Source of the DNA: Rhizobium indicum | GTDB taxonomy: Bacteria; Pseudomonadota; Alphaproteobacteria; Rhizobiales; Rhizobiaceae | Assembly: GCF_005862305.2 (NCBI RefSeq) | Contig: NZ_CP054021.1 | Coordinates: 2,870,501 to 2,934,500, forward strand | DNA: 64,000 nucleotides | Reading direction: 5' to 3' | In this document: one piece after another, positions 19,719-29,666 of the stretch | How positions within the stretch are numbered: the first letter of the stretch is position 1 | Layout: every line of letters starts with the position of its first letter | Made by a program: the position numbers and the translations under genes | Notes under the pieces: model-generated | Told to the model about the DNA's origin: nothing | Seen by the model: the letters and a program-made list of their open reading frames with translations, nothing else | The model's database searches: none

Positions 19719-19907
19719 ATGGACGAAAAACTCAGCCGCGTCGATCCAAAGTTGCTCGATCTCCTGGTCTGCCCGCTCTCCAAGGGCCGGCTTTCCTATG
19801 ATCGCGAACACAATGAGCTTGTCTCGGAAAAGGCACGACTTGCCTATCCGATCCGCGACGGCATTCCGATCATGCTGGTGTCCGAGGCCCGCCGCCTCGA
19901 CGACTAA
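19719..19907 (+). CDS. Trm112-like / YcaR family small protein
   Basis: A 62-residue protein of the Trm112p-like (UPF0434/YcaR) family. The pattern [17 protein letters not shown] and the C-terminal [12 protein letters not shown] is diagnostic. Only one cysteine of the usual zinc-binding pairs is present (V-C-P-L), so zinc binding is doubtful. In other organisms Trm112 activates methyltransferases; the bacterial role is unsettled. It follows the LON-domain gene by ten bases. Confidence 0.9.
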   Translation: MDEKLSRVDPKLLDLLVCPLSKGRLSYDREHNELVSEKARLAYPIRDGIPIMLVSEARRLDD

Positions 19908-19950
19908 AACGCGTCGCGGTTTTCCGTCCGGAATTTCGTAAGAACAAAGG

Positions 19951-21165
19951 TTAAATCGTCTGGCCGGCAAGCAGCCGCGGATTGTCCTTTGCCGTCGTTC
20001 CGGCCGCCTGGCCGATGAAGAAGGATTTGAGACGCGGCAGCCGGTCGACGATGCCGAGGCCGACATCGCGGGCGATGCGGATCGGCGTCGCGTCGTTGGA
20101 GAAGAGCCGGTTCAGGACGTCGGTCGTCACCCCCATGCGGAAAGTGTCGAAGCGCCGCCAGGTCTGGTAGCGCTCGAGAATATTGATCGAGCCGATATCG
20201 AGGCCGAGGCGGTCGGCCTCCACCACGGTTTCGGCGAGTGCCGCCACATCCTTGAAGCCGAGATTGAGGCCCTGACCCGAAATCGGGTGGATGCCGTGGG
20301 CGGCGTCGCCGGCAAGCGCGAAACGCGGCGCGACGAAGGAGCGGGCGAGCGTCAGGCCGAGCGGGAAGGCGCGCTTGTCGCCGATCACTTTCAGGCTCCC
20401 AAGCTTGTGGCCGAAGCGGCGTTCGAGTTCTTCCTCGAAGATCAGGTCGTCGGCGGCGACCAGCCGGTTGGCATCCTGCGTGCGCTCCGTCCAGACGAGC
20501 GAGGAGCGGTTGTTCTTGAGCGGCAGGATGGCGAAGGGGCCGGCCGGCAGAAAATGTTCCTCGGCGCAGCCGTCATGCGGCCGCTCGTGTTCGACGGTTG
20601 CAACGATGCCGGACTGGCCGTAGTCCCAGGTGACGGTCCTGATGCCGGCGAGATCGCGCAGCGTCGAGCGCACGCCGTCGCAGGCAACCAGCAGCCGGGT
20701 TTCCAGCGCGCTGCCGTCCGAAAGCGTGACGGTGACATGGGTGTCATGGGTCTTCAGCTCCGTGGCGCCGAGCCCGTGGCGGATGTCGATGCCGAGCCGG
20801 TCGCAGGCGCCGCGCAGGGCGGCGACCATCGCGACATTCGGTATCATGTGGGCGAAAGGCCGGCCGTCGGCCACTTCTCCGTCGAAGGTCAGAAAAACCG
20901 GACGCACCGGATCGGAGGTCTTGGAATCGGTGACGATCATTTTGGTGATCGGCTGGGCTTCCGGTTCGATTTCGTTCCAGATGCCGAAGATCTCGAGCAT
21001 CTTCGCCGCCGCCGCGATGATGGCGGAAGCGCGCGTATCGTTTTTCCAGACATGTTCGGGCGCCGCCTCGACGACGGCGACATTCAGATGCGGCGCGGCC
21101 TGTTTGACCGCGACAGCGGCGGAAAGGCCGACATAACCCCCGCCCACAACCAGCATGTCCAGCAT
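19951..21165 (-). CDS. UbiH/UbiF/Coq6-family FAD monooxygenase (ubiquinone biosynthesis)
   Basis: A 404-residue flavoprotein hydroxylase that probably adds a hydroxyl group to the ubiquinone ring precursor. The N-terminal dinucleotide motif is LVVGGGYVGLSAAV, the middle D-G-x-x-S/R motif is V-A-C-D-G-V-R-S-T-L-R, and the second FAD motif is ALAGDAAHGIHPISGQGLNL, which is the family hallmark. Closest by feature are UbiH-like enzymes, but which ring position it acts on cannot be told. It converges on the Trm112-like gene and is divergent from the thioesterase gene. Confidence 0.88.
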   Translation of the reverse strand: MLDMLVVGGGYVGLSAAVAVKQAAPHLNVAVVEAAPEHVWKNDTRASAIIAAAAKMLEIFGIWNEIEPEAQPITKMIVTDSKTSDPVRPVFLTFDGEVADGRPFAHMIPNVAMVAALRGACDRLGIDIRHGLGATELKTHDTHVTVTLSDGSALETRLLVACDGVRSTLRDLAGIRTVTWDYGQSGIVATVEHERPHDGCAEEHFLPAGPFAILPLKNNRSSLVWTERTQDANRLVAADDLIFEEELERRFGHKLGSLKVIGDKRAFPLGLTLARSFVAPRFALAGDAAHGIHPISGQGLNLGFKDVAALAETVVEADRLGLDIGSINILERYQTWRRFDTFRMGVTTDVLNRLFSNDATPIRIARDVGLGIVDRLPRLKSFFIGQAAGTTAKDNPRLLAGQTI

Positions 21166-21248
21166 CGCGCCGCTCCCGTACCTTATGCCTCAGATGTGCT
21201 CTATATAGATCATCGCAACCTCACTTCCTACCGCTGGGAGACATAGAA

Positions 21249-22133
21249 ATGACGGGCGAGACATCATGGCCTTCGGCGATGGAGACGCTGCTTTCGACGC
21301 TCGACCTCGAGCCGATCGAGGTCGATATCTTCCGCGGCCGCAGCCCCAAGGTCGGCTGGCAGCGGGTCTTCGGCGGCCAGGTGATCGGCCAGGCGCTGAT
21401 GGCGGCGCAGCGCACCATCGAGGGCGAGCGTTTCGTCCATTCGCTGCATGCTTATTTCATGCGTCCCGGCGATCCCACGGTGCCGATCATCTATCAGGCG
21501 GAGCGCATCCGCGACGGATCGAGCTTCAACACGCGGCGTGTCGTCGCCATCCAGCACGGCAAGGCGATCTTCGCGCTGTCGGCCTCCTTCCAGGTGGAGG
21601 AGCCGGGCTTCGAGCACCAGATCGCGATGCCCGAGGTCGAGATGCCGGAGGCGCTGCTCGGCGAGCAGCAGATCAAGGAACAGTATCTGGCCCACGCGCC
21701 GGAAGCGATCCGAAAATACTGGCAGCGTGAGCGGCCGATCGAGATCCGTCCGGTCTCGCTGACGCATTATTTTTCCGACAGGAAACTCGATCCGAAGCAG
21801 GATGTCTGGGTGCGCGCCACCGGTCCGGTTCCCGACGACCGGCTCTATCAGGCGGCGGTGCTTGCCTATCTTTCGGACATGACGCTGCTCGATACGTCGC
21901 TCTATGCGCACGGAACGTCCATCTTCGACCAGAGCCTGCAGGTGGCGAGCCTCGATCACTCCATGTGGTTCCACAGACCCTGCAAGCTCGACGACTGGCT
22001 GCTTTATACGCAGGACAGTCCGTCGGCTTCAGGCGCCAGGGGATTAACCCGGGGTAGCCTGTTTACACGATCCGGTAGCCTGATCGCATCGGTCGCGCAG
22101 GAAGGCCTGATTCGGAAAAAGGCAAATGAATAA
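21249..22133 (+). CDS. tesB: Acyl-CoA thioesterase II
   Basis: A 294-residue double hot-dog thioesterase that cleaves acyl-CoA to fatty acid and CoA in the cytoplasm. Family signs: G-R-S-P-K-V-G-W-Q-R-V-F-G-G-Q-V-I-G-Q-A, H-S-L-H-A-Y-F-M-R-P-G, D-G-S-S-F-N-T-R-R-V, and in the second half A-Y-L-S-D-M-T-L-L-D, with the catalytic Asp, and D-H-S-M-W-F-H-R. Length equals E. coli TesB (286) within a few residues. CTGGGAGACATAGAA before the ATG offers a ribosome-binding site. Confidence 0.93.
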   Translation: MTGETSWPSAMETLLSTLDLEPIEVDIFRGRSPKVGWQRVFGGQVIGQALMAAQRTIEGERFVHSLHAYFMRPGDPTVPIIYQAERIRDGSSFNTRRVVAIQHGKAIFALSASFQVEEPGFEHQIAMPEVEMPEALLGEQQIKEQYLAHAPEAIRKYWQRERPIEIRPVSLTHYFSDRKLDPKQDVWVRATGPVPDDRLYQAAVLAYLSDMTLLDTSLYAHGTSIFDQSLQVASLDHSMWFHRPCKLDDWLLYTQDSPSASGARGLTRGSLFTRSGSLIASVAQEGLIRKKANE

Positions 22134-22156
22134 AAATTGTGCAACTTTATAAATTT

Positions 22157-22271
22157 GCGCGTTATTTGTGCGCTTATTGGCCAATCATTTGCCTGTTTAT
22201 TGGCACTCTTTATTATAACCTTTACTTTTCAATAACTTACCACCCGCCTCGAATCTGGCACGTCCCTTGAA
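22157..22271 (+). promoter_or_regulatory. Sigma-54 promoter of glnK-amtB with possible NtrC site
   Basis: TGGCACGTCCCTTGAA at 22256-22271 matches the -24/-12 consensus (TGGCACG-N4-TTGCW) with a single A-for-C change in the -12 part, 85 bases before the glnK start. Further upstream GCGCGTTATTTGTGC (22157-22171) fits the NtrC core GCAC-N7-GTGC with one mismatch. Both fit the known nitrogen-limitation control of glnK-amtB by NtrC and RpoN. Confidence 0.8.
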
Positions 22272-22338
22272 TGTGTATTGGCCGGTCGCTGTTCAGGAAC
22301 GTCAGCGGCAAGGAGAGTCGGCTCCGCGCCGAGGATAA

Positions 22339-22695
<357 letters not shown>

Positions 22696-22722
22696 GAACG
22701 GCAGATCAAGGAGCTTTTTCCA

Positions 22723-24153
22723 ATGTCAATTTCGAAGTTTTCTTCCACCTTTGCGCGGCTTTGCGCAGCAACGGCTGCCCTTCTGGCGCCGGCCGTTGCT
22801 TTCGCGCAGGAGGCTGCACCAGCTGCCGCCACCGCTGCTGCTGCTCCTGCTTTCACCATGGACAAGGGTGACAATGCCTGGATGCTCGTCTCCTCGGCGC
22901 TCGTCCTTTTGATGACCATTCCCGGCCTTGCGCTTTTCTACGGCGGTCTCGTCCGCGCCAAGAACATGCTCTCGGTGCTGATGCAGGTTTTCATGATCAC
23001 GGCCGTCGTGGCGCTGCTCTGGGTGACCTACGGTTATTCGCTCGCCTTCACCGACGGTGGCTCGCTGAACAGCTTCGTCGGCGGCTTCTCCAAGGCGTTC
23101 CTCGCCGGCGTCAATACCTCGTCGCTCGCTGAAACCTTCTCGAAGGGCGTCGCAATTCCGGAATACACCTTCATCGTGTTCCAGATGACGTTTGCCTGCA
23201 TCACCCCCGGCCTGATCGTCGGCGCGTTCGCCGAACGCATCAAGTTCTCGGCCGTCATGCTCTTCGTCGTGCTCTGGGTCACCTTCATCTACTTCCCGAT
23301 GGCACACATGGTCTGGTTCTGGGGCGGTCCGAGCTCCTACACCTCGCCGGCCGGCCTGATCTTCTCCTATGGCGCAATCGACTTTGCCGGCGGCACGGTC
23401 GTTCATATCAATGCCGGTATCGCGGGTCTCGTCGGCGCCATCATGCTCGGCAAGCGCACGGGCTATAAGAAGGAAATCATGGCTCCGCACTCGATGACGC
23501 TGACCATGGTCGGTGCCTCGCTGCTCTGGGTCGGCTGGTTCGGCTTCAATGCCGGGTCCAACCTCGAAGCCAATTCCTATGCCTCGCTTGCCTTCATCAA
23601 CACCTTCGTCGCCACGGCTGCCGCCGCTGTGTCCTGGTGCATCGTCGAAACCCTCACCCGCGGCAAGGCTTCCATGCTGGGTGGCGCTTCCGGCGCCGTC
23701 GCCGGTCTCGTCGCCATTACCCCGGCGGCAGGCTTTGCCGGCCCGATGGGCTCGATCGTTCTCGGCTTGATCGTTTCGCCGGCCTGCTACTTCTTCGTTG
23801 ACGTCGTGAAGAACAAGTTCAACTACGACGACAGTCTCGACGTCTTCGGCGTCCATTGCGTCGGCGGCATCATCGGCGCTCTCGGCACCGGTATCCTCGT
23901 CAACCCGGCACTCGGCGGTGCAGGCATCGTCGATTATTCCACCGCGGATTTCGCAGCCTCCTATGCCGGCACGGCAACCCAGGTCTGGGCTCAGGCCAAG
24001 GGCGTGCTGACGACGCTGCTGTGGTCGGGCATCGGCTCGGCGATCCTCTACAAGATCGTCGACGTCGTCATCGGCCTGCGTGTGACCGTCGAAGCCGAAC
24101 GCGAAGGTCTCGACCTTTCGACCCACGGCGAAGCCGCCTACCACTCTTCCTGA
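22723..24153 (+). CDS. amtB: Ammonium transporter AmtB
   Basis: A 476-residue inner-membrane ammonium channel. Residues 1-28 are a signal peptide (A-V-A-F-A at its end), followed by an Ala-rich linker and eleven predicted membrane helices. The family signature D-F-A-G-G-T-V-V-H-I-N-A-G carries the first pore histidine, and F-G-V-H-C-V-G-G the second; the Phe gate and T-M-V-G-A-S-L-L-W-V-G-W-F-G-F-N-A-G are present. Somewhat longer than E. coli AmtB because of the N-terminal extension. It follows glnK by 27 bp and ends at a strong terminator. Confidence 0.96.
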   Translation: MSISKFSSTFARLCAATAALLAPAVAFAQEAAPAAATAAAAPAFTMDKGDNAWMLVSSALVLLMTIPGLALFYGGLVRAKNMLSVLMQVFMITAVVALLWVTYGYSLAFTDGGSLNSFVGGFSKAFLAGVNTSSLAETFSKGVAIPEYTFIVFQMTFACITPGLIVGAFAERIKFSAVMLFVVLWVTFIYFPMAHMVWFWGGPSSYTSPAGLIFSYGAIDFAGGTVVHINAGIAGLVGAIMLGKRTGYKKEIMAPHSMTLTMVGASLLWVGWFGFNAGSNLEANSYASLAFINTFVATAAAAVSWCIVETLTRGKASMLGGASGAVAGLVAITPAAGFAGPMGSIVLGLIVSPACYFFVDVVKNKFNYDDSLDVFGVHCVGGIIGALGTGILVNPALGGAGIVDYSTADFAASYAGTATQVWAQAKGVLTTLLWSGIGSAILYKIVDVVIGLRVTVEAEREGLDLSTHGEAAYHSS

Positions 24154-24231
24154 TCACAGGGTTTGCGGCGCCCGGCAGAAGGGCGCCGCTTCACGGCCCG
24201 TCGCGGCCTATCTAACCATAGACCGCATTTG

Positions 24232-24261
24232 GCCCGGACCTTTCAAGGTTCGGGCTTTTTT
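24232..24261 (+). terminator. Rho-independent terminator after amtB
   Basis: GCCCGGACC (24232-24240) pairs with GGTTCGGGC (24247-24255) around a TTTCAA loop and is followed by six T residues. Confidence 0.9.
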
Positions 24262-24403
24262 CATTTCCCGGTTCGGAATGCACGTCCAGGCATGCATGGT
24301 TAACATCGCTTTAACCCGGCTCTGATTAGGTAGAGCGGACGCATTTTGGCACGGCGAAGCTTCAGCGATTCGCGTGTCCTCAGGCATTGGACGGGTTAGA
24401 CAC

Positions 24404-27091
24404 ATGGCAAGAAGCACGTCGCCGGCAATGGATGGCCGTCCGGATCGGTTCTCCTTCTCGGCATTCATGCTACGGCAGATCCAGGCGCTCATCGGCTTTG
24501 CGATCTTTCTGCTGCTGGCGTTCTGCGTCGCGGCGCTGGCGACATGGAATGTTGCGGATCCGAGCTATTCCTATGCGACCGCCAACTCGCCGACGAATAT
24601 TCTCGGTTACACCGGTGCTGCTTTTGCCGATATCGTCATGCAGTTCCTCGGGCTTGCCAGCGTCGTTTCGATGTTGCCGATCGTCGCCTGGGCGCTGACG
24701 CTGATCTCGGGCCGCCGCTTCAGCCGTATTCCCGCCCGTGCCGGCGCCTGGTTCGGCGGTTCGGTGCTTTCCTGCGCCGTACTCGGCTGCTTTCCGCCGC
24801 CGCTCACCTGGCCGATCCCGAACGGCATCGGTGGTGTCATCGGAGATATGATCCTGCGTTTTCCCGCACTTTTCGTCGGTGCTTATCCCACCGGCACCTT
24901 CGCCATGGTGGTCGGCTGCATCTTTGCCGCGCCGACCGCCTGGATGATGCTCTTTGCCTCAGGCCTCGTCGGCCGCAGCGACGCAGACGACGAGATCGAG
25001 GAGGACTACGTTGATACCCGTAGCAAGGCTCGCGTCGTCGGAGACGAGGACGAGGAGGAGGACGAGTCCCGCTGGGTCGCTTTCAGCGGTGCCGTGACGC
25101 ATGCCTGGTACATGAGCCAGGGTCGGCTGCGCCGGCTCTTCGGCATGGGACCGCGCAAGCGCCGTCAGGGCGATTACGAATCACCTTATGATTTCAACGA
25201 TGACGAATTCGGCACGCTGAACGAACCCGTTCGTGCCAAGGCGCTGACCGTCCGCGGCGAGCGCATGGAACCGTCGATGGAGCCATCGATGGGAGCAAGG
25301 GCGGCATCACCGCGGCGCATCGTCTCGGCGCCGTCGATGTCCATCGATGACGATGACGATAATGACGACGACCTGCCCTTCGATAACGACATGCCGCCGC
25401 GCCCGGCCGATATCCTGCCCGACGACGATGATGACGACTGGATGATCCGCGCGCCGGCAAAGGCCGCCGGCAAGCCGGAACCACGCGTCGTCCCGGTGGT
25501 CGCGCGTCCGAAGCCCAGCGCCCGCATCGAGCGGGAAGCGCAGGGCTCGTTCATTCGTCCCGAGGGTTTCCAGCTTCCGTCGATGCATCTGCTCGCCGAA
25601 CCGAAGAATGTCGTGCGCGACTCCACGCTTTCGGCCGATGCGCTGGAACAGAATGCCCGGATGCTCGAGGGCGTGCTCGAAGATTTCGGCGTCAAGGGCG
25701 AGATCATCCATGTCCGCCCCGGCCCTGTCGTCACGCTCTACGAACTGGAGCCGGCGCCCGGCATCAAGTCGTCGCGCGTCATCGGCCTTGCCGACGATAT
25801 TGCCCGCTCGATGAGCGCCATTGCCGCCCGCGTCGCCGTCGTGCCCGGCCGCAACGCGATCGGCATCGAATTGCCGAACCAGACGCGTGAGACCGTCTAT
25901 CTGCGCGAACTCGTCGCCTCCCGGGATTTCGAAGGCAGCAAGGCGAAGCTCGCCATGGCGCTCGGCAAGACGATCGGCGGCGAAGCCGTGATCGCCGATC
26001 TCGCCAAGATGCCGCATCTGCTCGTCGCCGGCACCACCGGTTCCGGCAAGTCGGTCGCCATCAACACGATGATCCTGTCGCTGCTCTACCGCATGACGCC
26101 GGAACAGTGCCGGCTGATCATGATCGACCCGAAGATGCTCGAGCTCTCCGTCTATGACGGCATCCCGCATTTGCTTTCGCCTGTCGTCACCGATCCGAAA
26201 AAGGCCGTCGTCGCGCTCAAATGGACGGTGCGCGAGATGGAAGAGCGCTACAAGAAGATGTCGAAGATCGGCGTGCGCAACATTGACGGCTTCAACACCC
26301 GCGTCGAGCAGGCGCTGTCGAAGGGCGAGGCGATCTCGCGCACGGTGCAGACCGGCTTCGACCGCCATACCGGCGAGGCGATGTACGAGACCGAAGAATT
26401 CGATCTGCGGCCGATGCCCTATATCGTCGTGATCATCGACGAGATGGCCGACCTGATGATGGTCGCCGGCAAGGATATCGAAGGCGCCGTCCAGCGTCTG
26501 GCGCAGATGGCGCGTGCGGCCGGCATTCATGTGATCATGGCGACACAGCGTCCGTCGGTCGACGTCATCACCGGCACGATCAAGGCGAACTTCCCGACCC
26601 GCATCTCCTTCCAGGTGACCTCGAAGATCGACAGCCGCACCATTCTCGGCGAACAGGGCGCCGAACAGCTGCTCGGCATGGGCGACATGCTCTACATGGC
26701 GGGCGGCGGGCGTATCCAGCGCGTGCACGGCCCGTTCGTTTCGGATGTCGAGGTGGAAGAGATCGTCTCCTACCTGAAGACCCAGGGCTCGCCGCAATAT
26801 CTCGACGCGATCACCGCCGATGACGATGAAGACGGCGATTACGGCGGCGGTGGCCCGGCCGGCACGTCCAATCTTTCCGAATCGGAAGATCCCTACGACC
26901 AGGCGGTCGCCATCGTGCTGCGCGACGGCAAGGCGTCGACCTCCTACGTCCAGCGCCGGCTGGGCATCGGCTACAACCGTGCCGCCTCGCTCGTCGAGCG
27001 CATGGAGAAGGAGGGCATCATCGGACCGGCCAACCATGCCGGCAAACGCGAGATCCTTGTTCCGACCGAAGGCGACATCCTCGACCGCTGA
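24404..27091 (+). CDS. ftsK: DNA translocase FtsK
   Basis: An 895-residue septal DNA pump that clears chromosomes at division. The N-terminus has four membrane helices (about residues 20-190). The linker (about 200-420) is charged and low in complexity, with runs such as DDDDDNDDD and a doubled M-E-P-S-M-E-P-S-M. The motor follows, with Walker [21 protein letters not shown] and Walker [11 protein letters not shown], and the gamma DNA-binding winged helix is at the end ([14 protein letters not shown]). The ATG at 24404 is preferred over a GTG ten codons earlier because M-A-R-S-T-S-P is the usual rhizobial beginning. Confidence 0.95.
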   Translation: MARSTSPAMDGRPDRFSFSAFMLRQIQALIGFAIFLLLAFCVAALATWNVADPSYSYATANSPTNILGYTGAAFADIVMQFLGLASVVSMLPIVAWALTLISGRRFSRIPARAGAWFGGSVLSCAVLGCFPPPLTWPIPNGIGGVIGDMILRFPALFVGAYPTGTFAMVVGCIFAAPTAWMMLFASGLVGRSDADDEIEEDYVDTRSKARVVGDEDEEEDESRWVAFSGAVTHAWYMSQGRLRRLFGMGPRKRRQGDYESPYDFNDDEFGTLNEPVRAKALTVRGERMEPSMEPSMGARAASPRRIVSAPSMSIDDDDDNDDDLPFDNDMPPRPADILPDDDDDDWMIRAPAKAAGKPEPRVVPVVARPKPSARIEREAQGSFIRPEGFQLPSMHLLAEPKNVVRDSTLSADALEQNARMLEGVLEDFGVKGEIIHVRPGPVVTLYELEPAPGIKSSRVIGLADDIARSMSAIAARVAVVPGRNAIGIELPNQTRETVYLRELVASRDFEGSKAKLAMALGKTIGGEAVIADLAKMPHLLVAGTTGSGKSVAINTMILSLLYRMTPEQCRLIMIDPKMLELSVYDGIPHLLSPVVTDPKKAVVALKWTVREMEERYKKMSKIGVRNIDGFNTRVEQALSKGEAISRTVQTGFDRHTGEAMYETEEFDLRPMPYIVVIIDEMADLMMVAGKDIEGAVQRLAQMARAAGIHVIMATQRPSVDVITGTIKANFPTRISFQVTSKIDSRTILGEQGAEQLLGMGDMLYMAGGGRIQRVHGPFVSDVEVEEIVSYLKTQGSPQYLDAITADDDEDGDYGGGGPAGTSNLSESEDPYDQAVAIVLRDGKASTSYVQRRLGIGYNRAASLVERMEKEGIIGPANHAGKREILVPTEGDILDR

Positions 27092-27230
27092 CAGAACAGG
27101 CATATATTTCCAATACAGCCGCTTTTGCGGAAACCTGATAGCGTCGAAGCCGTTACCTCTCGCAGGCCGATCGCAACGCCTTGAAGACGCCGCCTTTCGG
27201 CAGCATGCAGATCGCATAAAGGAGATTTAG

Positions 27231-27899
27231 ATGAGTCACTCCGATACCTTCCTCTCCGGCCTGACGGTAACGCGCCGCGACCTTCTCGGCGCCTTCGCCG
27301 TCGCTGCGATAACGAGCGCTATTCCCTTCGGCGCTTACGCGCAGGCGGCGGCTCCCGCCTCCGGCAAAGCGCAGGCGATCGCCGATCATTTTTCCGGTGT
27401 CACGACAATGCAGGGCGAATTCGTGCAGTTCGGCCCGCGCGGCGAACAGACCGGCGGCAAGTTCTTCATTCAGCGCCCCGGCAAGCTGCGCTTCAACTAT
27501 GACGATCCGTCGCCGATGCGGGTAATTGCCGACGGCAAGAACGTCGCCATCGGCAATACGAAGCTCAAGACCTGGGATCTCTATCCGCTCTCCAAGACCC
27601 CGCTCAGCCTGCTCCTGGCGCAGCGTATCGACCTGTCGGCCGGCATGGTGAAGGGCGTGAAGGAAGAGTCCGACCTGACGACGATCGCGCTCGGCAACAA
27701 TACGGTGTTTGGAAACTCGACCATCACCATGATGTTCGACCCGAAGACCTACGACCTGCGCCAGTGGACGATCACCGACAATCAGGGCAAGGATACCTCG
27801 GTGATGATCTTCAACGTCAAAACCGGCATGCAGTTCGACGATCGCGTCTTCCGCGTGCCCTATGAGACCATTCCCGGCACGCCTCAGTCGCGCGACTGA
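27231..27899 (+). CDS. lolA: Outer-membrane lipoprotein carrier LolA, with Tat-type signal
   Basis: A 222-residue periplasmic chaperone that carries lipoproteins from LolCDE to the outer membrane. Residues 1-38 form a signal peptide with a twin-arginine motif, T-V-T-R-R-D-L-L-G-A-F, ending at A-Y-A. Tat export is therefore predicted, whereas E. coli LolA uses Sec. The mature part shows Q-G-E-F-V-Q-F, K-F-F-I-Q-R-P-G-K-L-R-F-N-Y and S-P-M-R-V-I-A-D-G-K. A strong ribosome-binding site (AAAGGAGATTTAG) precedes the ATG. It lies 140 bp after ftsK, the usual rhizobial order. Confidence 0.92.
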   Translation: MSHSDTFLSGLTVTRRDLLGAFAVAAITSAIPFGAYAQAAAPASGKAQAIADHFSGVTTMQGEFVQFGPRGEQTGGKFFIQRPGKLRFNYDDPSPMRVIADGKNVAIGNTKLKTWDLYPLSKTPLSLLLAQRIDLSAGMVKGVKEESDLTTIALGNNTVFGNSTITMMFDPKTYDLRQWTITDNQGKDTSVMIFNVKTGMQFDDRVFRVPYETIPGTPQSRD

Positions 27900-27992
27900 G
27901 AGCTTTTCGGTTGATCGCCGGCCGCTTTTACCAGATCCAGATGTTTTCAGGCCGGATTAGGTTGAAAACATCCGGATCTCAATCAAAGATTT

Positions 27993-28106
27993 GAGCATGA
28001 TGTCGTCCGAAAACCGCTCACACTTTTCGGCATCATGCTCTATCTCTTTGTTTCCACGCAATTCCGGACGCAAAGCCGCTGCGCACTTTTGCTGGAATTG
28101 CGCTAG
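27993..28106. repeat. Mosaic repeat: family A followed by family B
   Basis: 27993-28041 is the family A palindrome, nearly the same as 10021-10070. 28042-28106 is a family B unit with arms CGCAATTCCGG and GGAATTGCG; its reverse complement matches 29542-29632. The rest of the 317-base gap between lolA and the exonuclease gene shows no other feature. Confidence 0.85.
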
Positions 28107-28216
28107 CGGCCGGTTCCCTCGCGTCCACCTTTGTTTTAAAGCCCTTTCATAAAGCGCATCGCGTCGAGCCGGGGTTCGGCCGGCATGCGGGCATTGGACG
28201 CGAGAGGGTATGGGGC

Positions 28217-29020
28217 ATGGGCTTTTCGATCACCACCTGGAACATCAATTCGGTGCGGTTGCGCATGCCCATCGTCGAGCAGCTCGTTCTCAAGCACAGG
28301 CCCGATATCCTCTGCCTGCAGGAAACCAAGGTGACGAACGACCTGTTTCCCGCGGCACCGCTCAGGGCGATGGGCTATAATCACATCATCATCCATGGCC
28401 AGAAGGGCTATCACGGCGTGGCGATCGCCTCGCGCATTCCGTTGACCGAGGATCACCGGCAGGATTATTGCGGCGTCGGCGATGCGCGCCACATCTCGGC
28501 GATCTTCGAGCACGGCAATCGCCGCGTTCGGCTGCACAATTTCTATGTCCCGGCCGGCGGCGACGAGCCGGATCGCACGATCAATCCGAAATTCGGCCAC
28601 AAGCTCGATTTCATCGAGGAGATGAAGCTGCTGAAAGCCAATGGCGAGGCCAACACCTCAGCCATCCTCGTCGGTGACCTCAACATCGCGCCGCTGGAGC
28701 ATGATGTCTGGTCGCACAAGCAGCTTCTGAAGATCGTCAGCCATACGTCCGTCGAAACCGAGGGGCTGCTCGAGGTGATGAAGCGCGGCGCCTGGCTCGA
28801 TCTGATGCGCCAGCATGTGCCTGCCAGCGAGAAACTCTACACCTGGTGGAGCTACCGCGCCAAGGATTGGGAGGCCGCCGATCGCGGCCGTCGTCTCGAC
28901 CATATCTGGTCGTCGTCGGATCTCGGGCCGCATCTGAAGCGGATAGAAATCCTGAAGGAGGCGCGCGGCTGGGACCGGCCCTCCGACCACGTACCGGTGA
29001 CGGCGCATTTCGATTTCTAG
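28217..29020 (+). CDS. Exodeoxyribonuclease III / AP endonuclease family protein
   Basis: A 267-residue EEP-fold nuclease for base-excision repair in the cytoplasm. Metal and catalytic motifs are complete: W-N-I-N-S-V-R, L-C-L-Q-E-T-K-V near residue 36, V-G-D-L-N-I-A-P-L-E-H-D near 155, W-W-S-Y-R, R-L-D-H-I-W, and S-D-H-V-P-V-T at the end. Length equals E. coli ExoIII (268). Rhizobia have more than one paralogue, so no symbol is given. Confidence 0.92.
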   Translation: MGFSITTWNINSVRLRMPIVEQLVLKHRPDILCLQETKVTNDLFPAAPLRAMGYNHIIIHGQKGYHGVAIASRIPLTEDHRQDYCGVGDARHISAIFEHGNRRVRLHNFYVPAGGDEPDRTINPKFGHKLDFIEEMKLLKANGEANTSAILVGDLNIAPLEHDVWSHKQLLKIVSHTSVETEGLLEVMKRGAWLDLMRQHVPASEKLYTWWSYRAKDWEAADRGRRLDHIWSSSDLGPHLKRIEILKEARGWDRPSDHVPVTAHFDF

Positions 29021-29069
29021 GGCGATGCGGTTCAGCTTTTCGTAAAGCGGAGAACTGCTCTAACCGGGA

Positions 29070-29525
29070 TCAGTTGAAGCGGTAGAACTGGCTTGCGGCC
29101 TTTGCCGCGAGTTCGGCAAGATTGTCGCGGATCCGGTTCTCGATCAGCCGGGCTGCGTCCGGATATTCCTCGATCAGCCGGTGGAACAGGGCGCGGGTGA
29201 TGCGGATGATGCTGGTGTCCTCGCGCGCTACCGCGGTGAACTTACGCTCTACCAAGGTCACCAGCGCCAGTTCGGAAACCAGGGTTCCGGGGCCGGCGAT
29301 CCCCCCTGTCCTCTGCATGCCGTCGCTGCTCGTTGCGCTCAGCTCCAGGCTGCCGCTGAGGATGACATAGGCGCTCTCGGCGGGCGAGCCCTGGCGAAAC
29401 AGCATCTGGCCGGCAGCGATCATGCGCCGGTCGGCGCCAAAGGCGATCAACCGCAGCTGATCCTCGTTCATGTCTTTGAACAGAGGAAGCTGCGCGAGCA
29501 TGTGGATGTCGTCGGTCAGCGCCAT
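29070..29525 (-). CDS. Single-domain cyclic nucleotide-binding (Crp-like sensor) protein
   Basis: A 151-residue protein consisting only of a cNMP-binding beta-roll; the C-terminal helix-turn-helix of Crp/Fnr regulators is missing. Visible are L-A-Q-L-P-L-F-K-D-M-N-E-D-Q-L at the start and the phosphate-binding-cassette region around G-S-P-A-E-S-A-Y-V-I-L-S-G-S-L-E-L. The Arg expected for cAMP binding is not clear. The start at 29525 is chosen because the upstream extension lies in the repeat at 29542. It follows the response-regulator gene in the same direction; a similar pair (otpR/cenR plus a cAMP-binding protein) is described in Brucella, from memory. Confidence 0.85.
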   Translation of the reverse strand: MALTDDIHMLAQLPLFKDMNEDQLRLIAFGADRRMIAAGQMLFRQGSPAESAYVILSGSLELSATSSDGMQRTGGIAGPGTLVSELALVTLVERKFTAVAREDTSIIRITRALFHRLIEEYPDAARLIENRIRDNLAELAAKAASQFYRFN

Positions 29526-29541
29526 GCGGGCTTTTCGCCTT

Positions 29542-29666
29542 AGAGCAATTCCAGCAGAAGTGTCTAGCGGTTTTGCCAGGAAAAGCGTGAAACGCTTTTG
29601 CCGGGAATTGCGTGAAAACAAAGAGATAGAGCACTTCCGTGATTTGGAAAAACGGAAATGCTCTAG
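29542..29666. repeat. Mosaic repeat, family B plus a short hairpin
   Basis: AGAGCAATTCCAGC...GGGAATTGCG (29542-29612) is family B in the opposite orientation to 28042-28106. It is followed by AACAAAGAGATAGAGC and a hairpin GAGCACTTCCGT...ACGGAAATGCTC. The stop codon of the response-regulator gene (29663-29665) lies inside the last bases of the element. Confidence 0.85.

Noticed and set aside
25307..27217. 636-codon open frame antisense to ftsK
   Set aside because: Shadow of a strongly conserved gene with no protein-like features.
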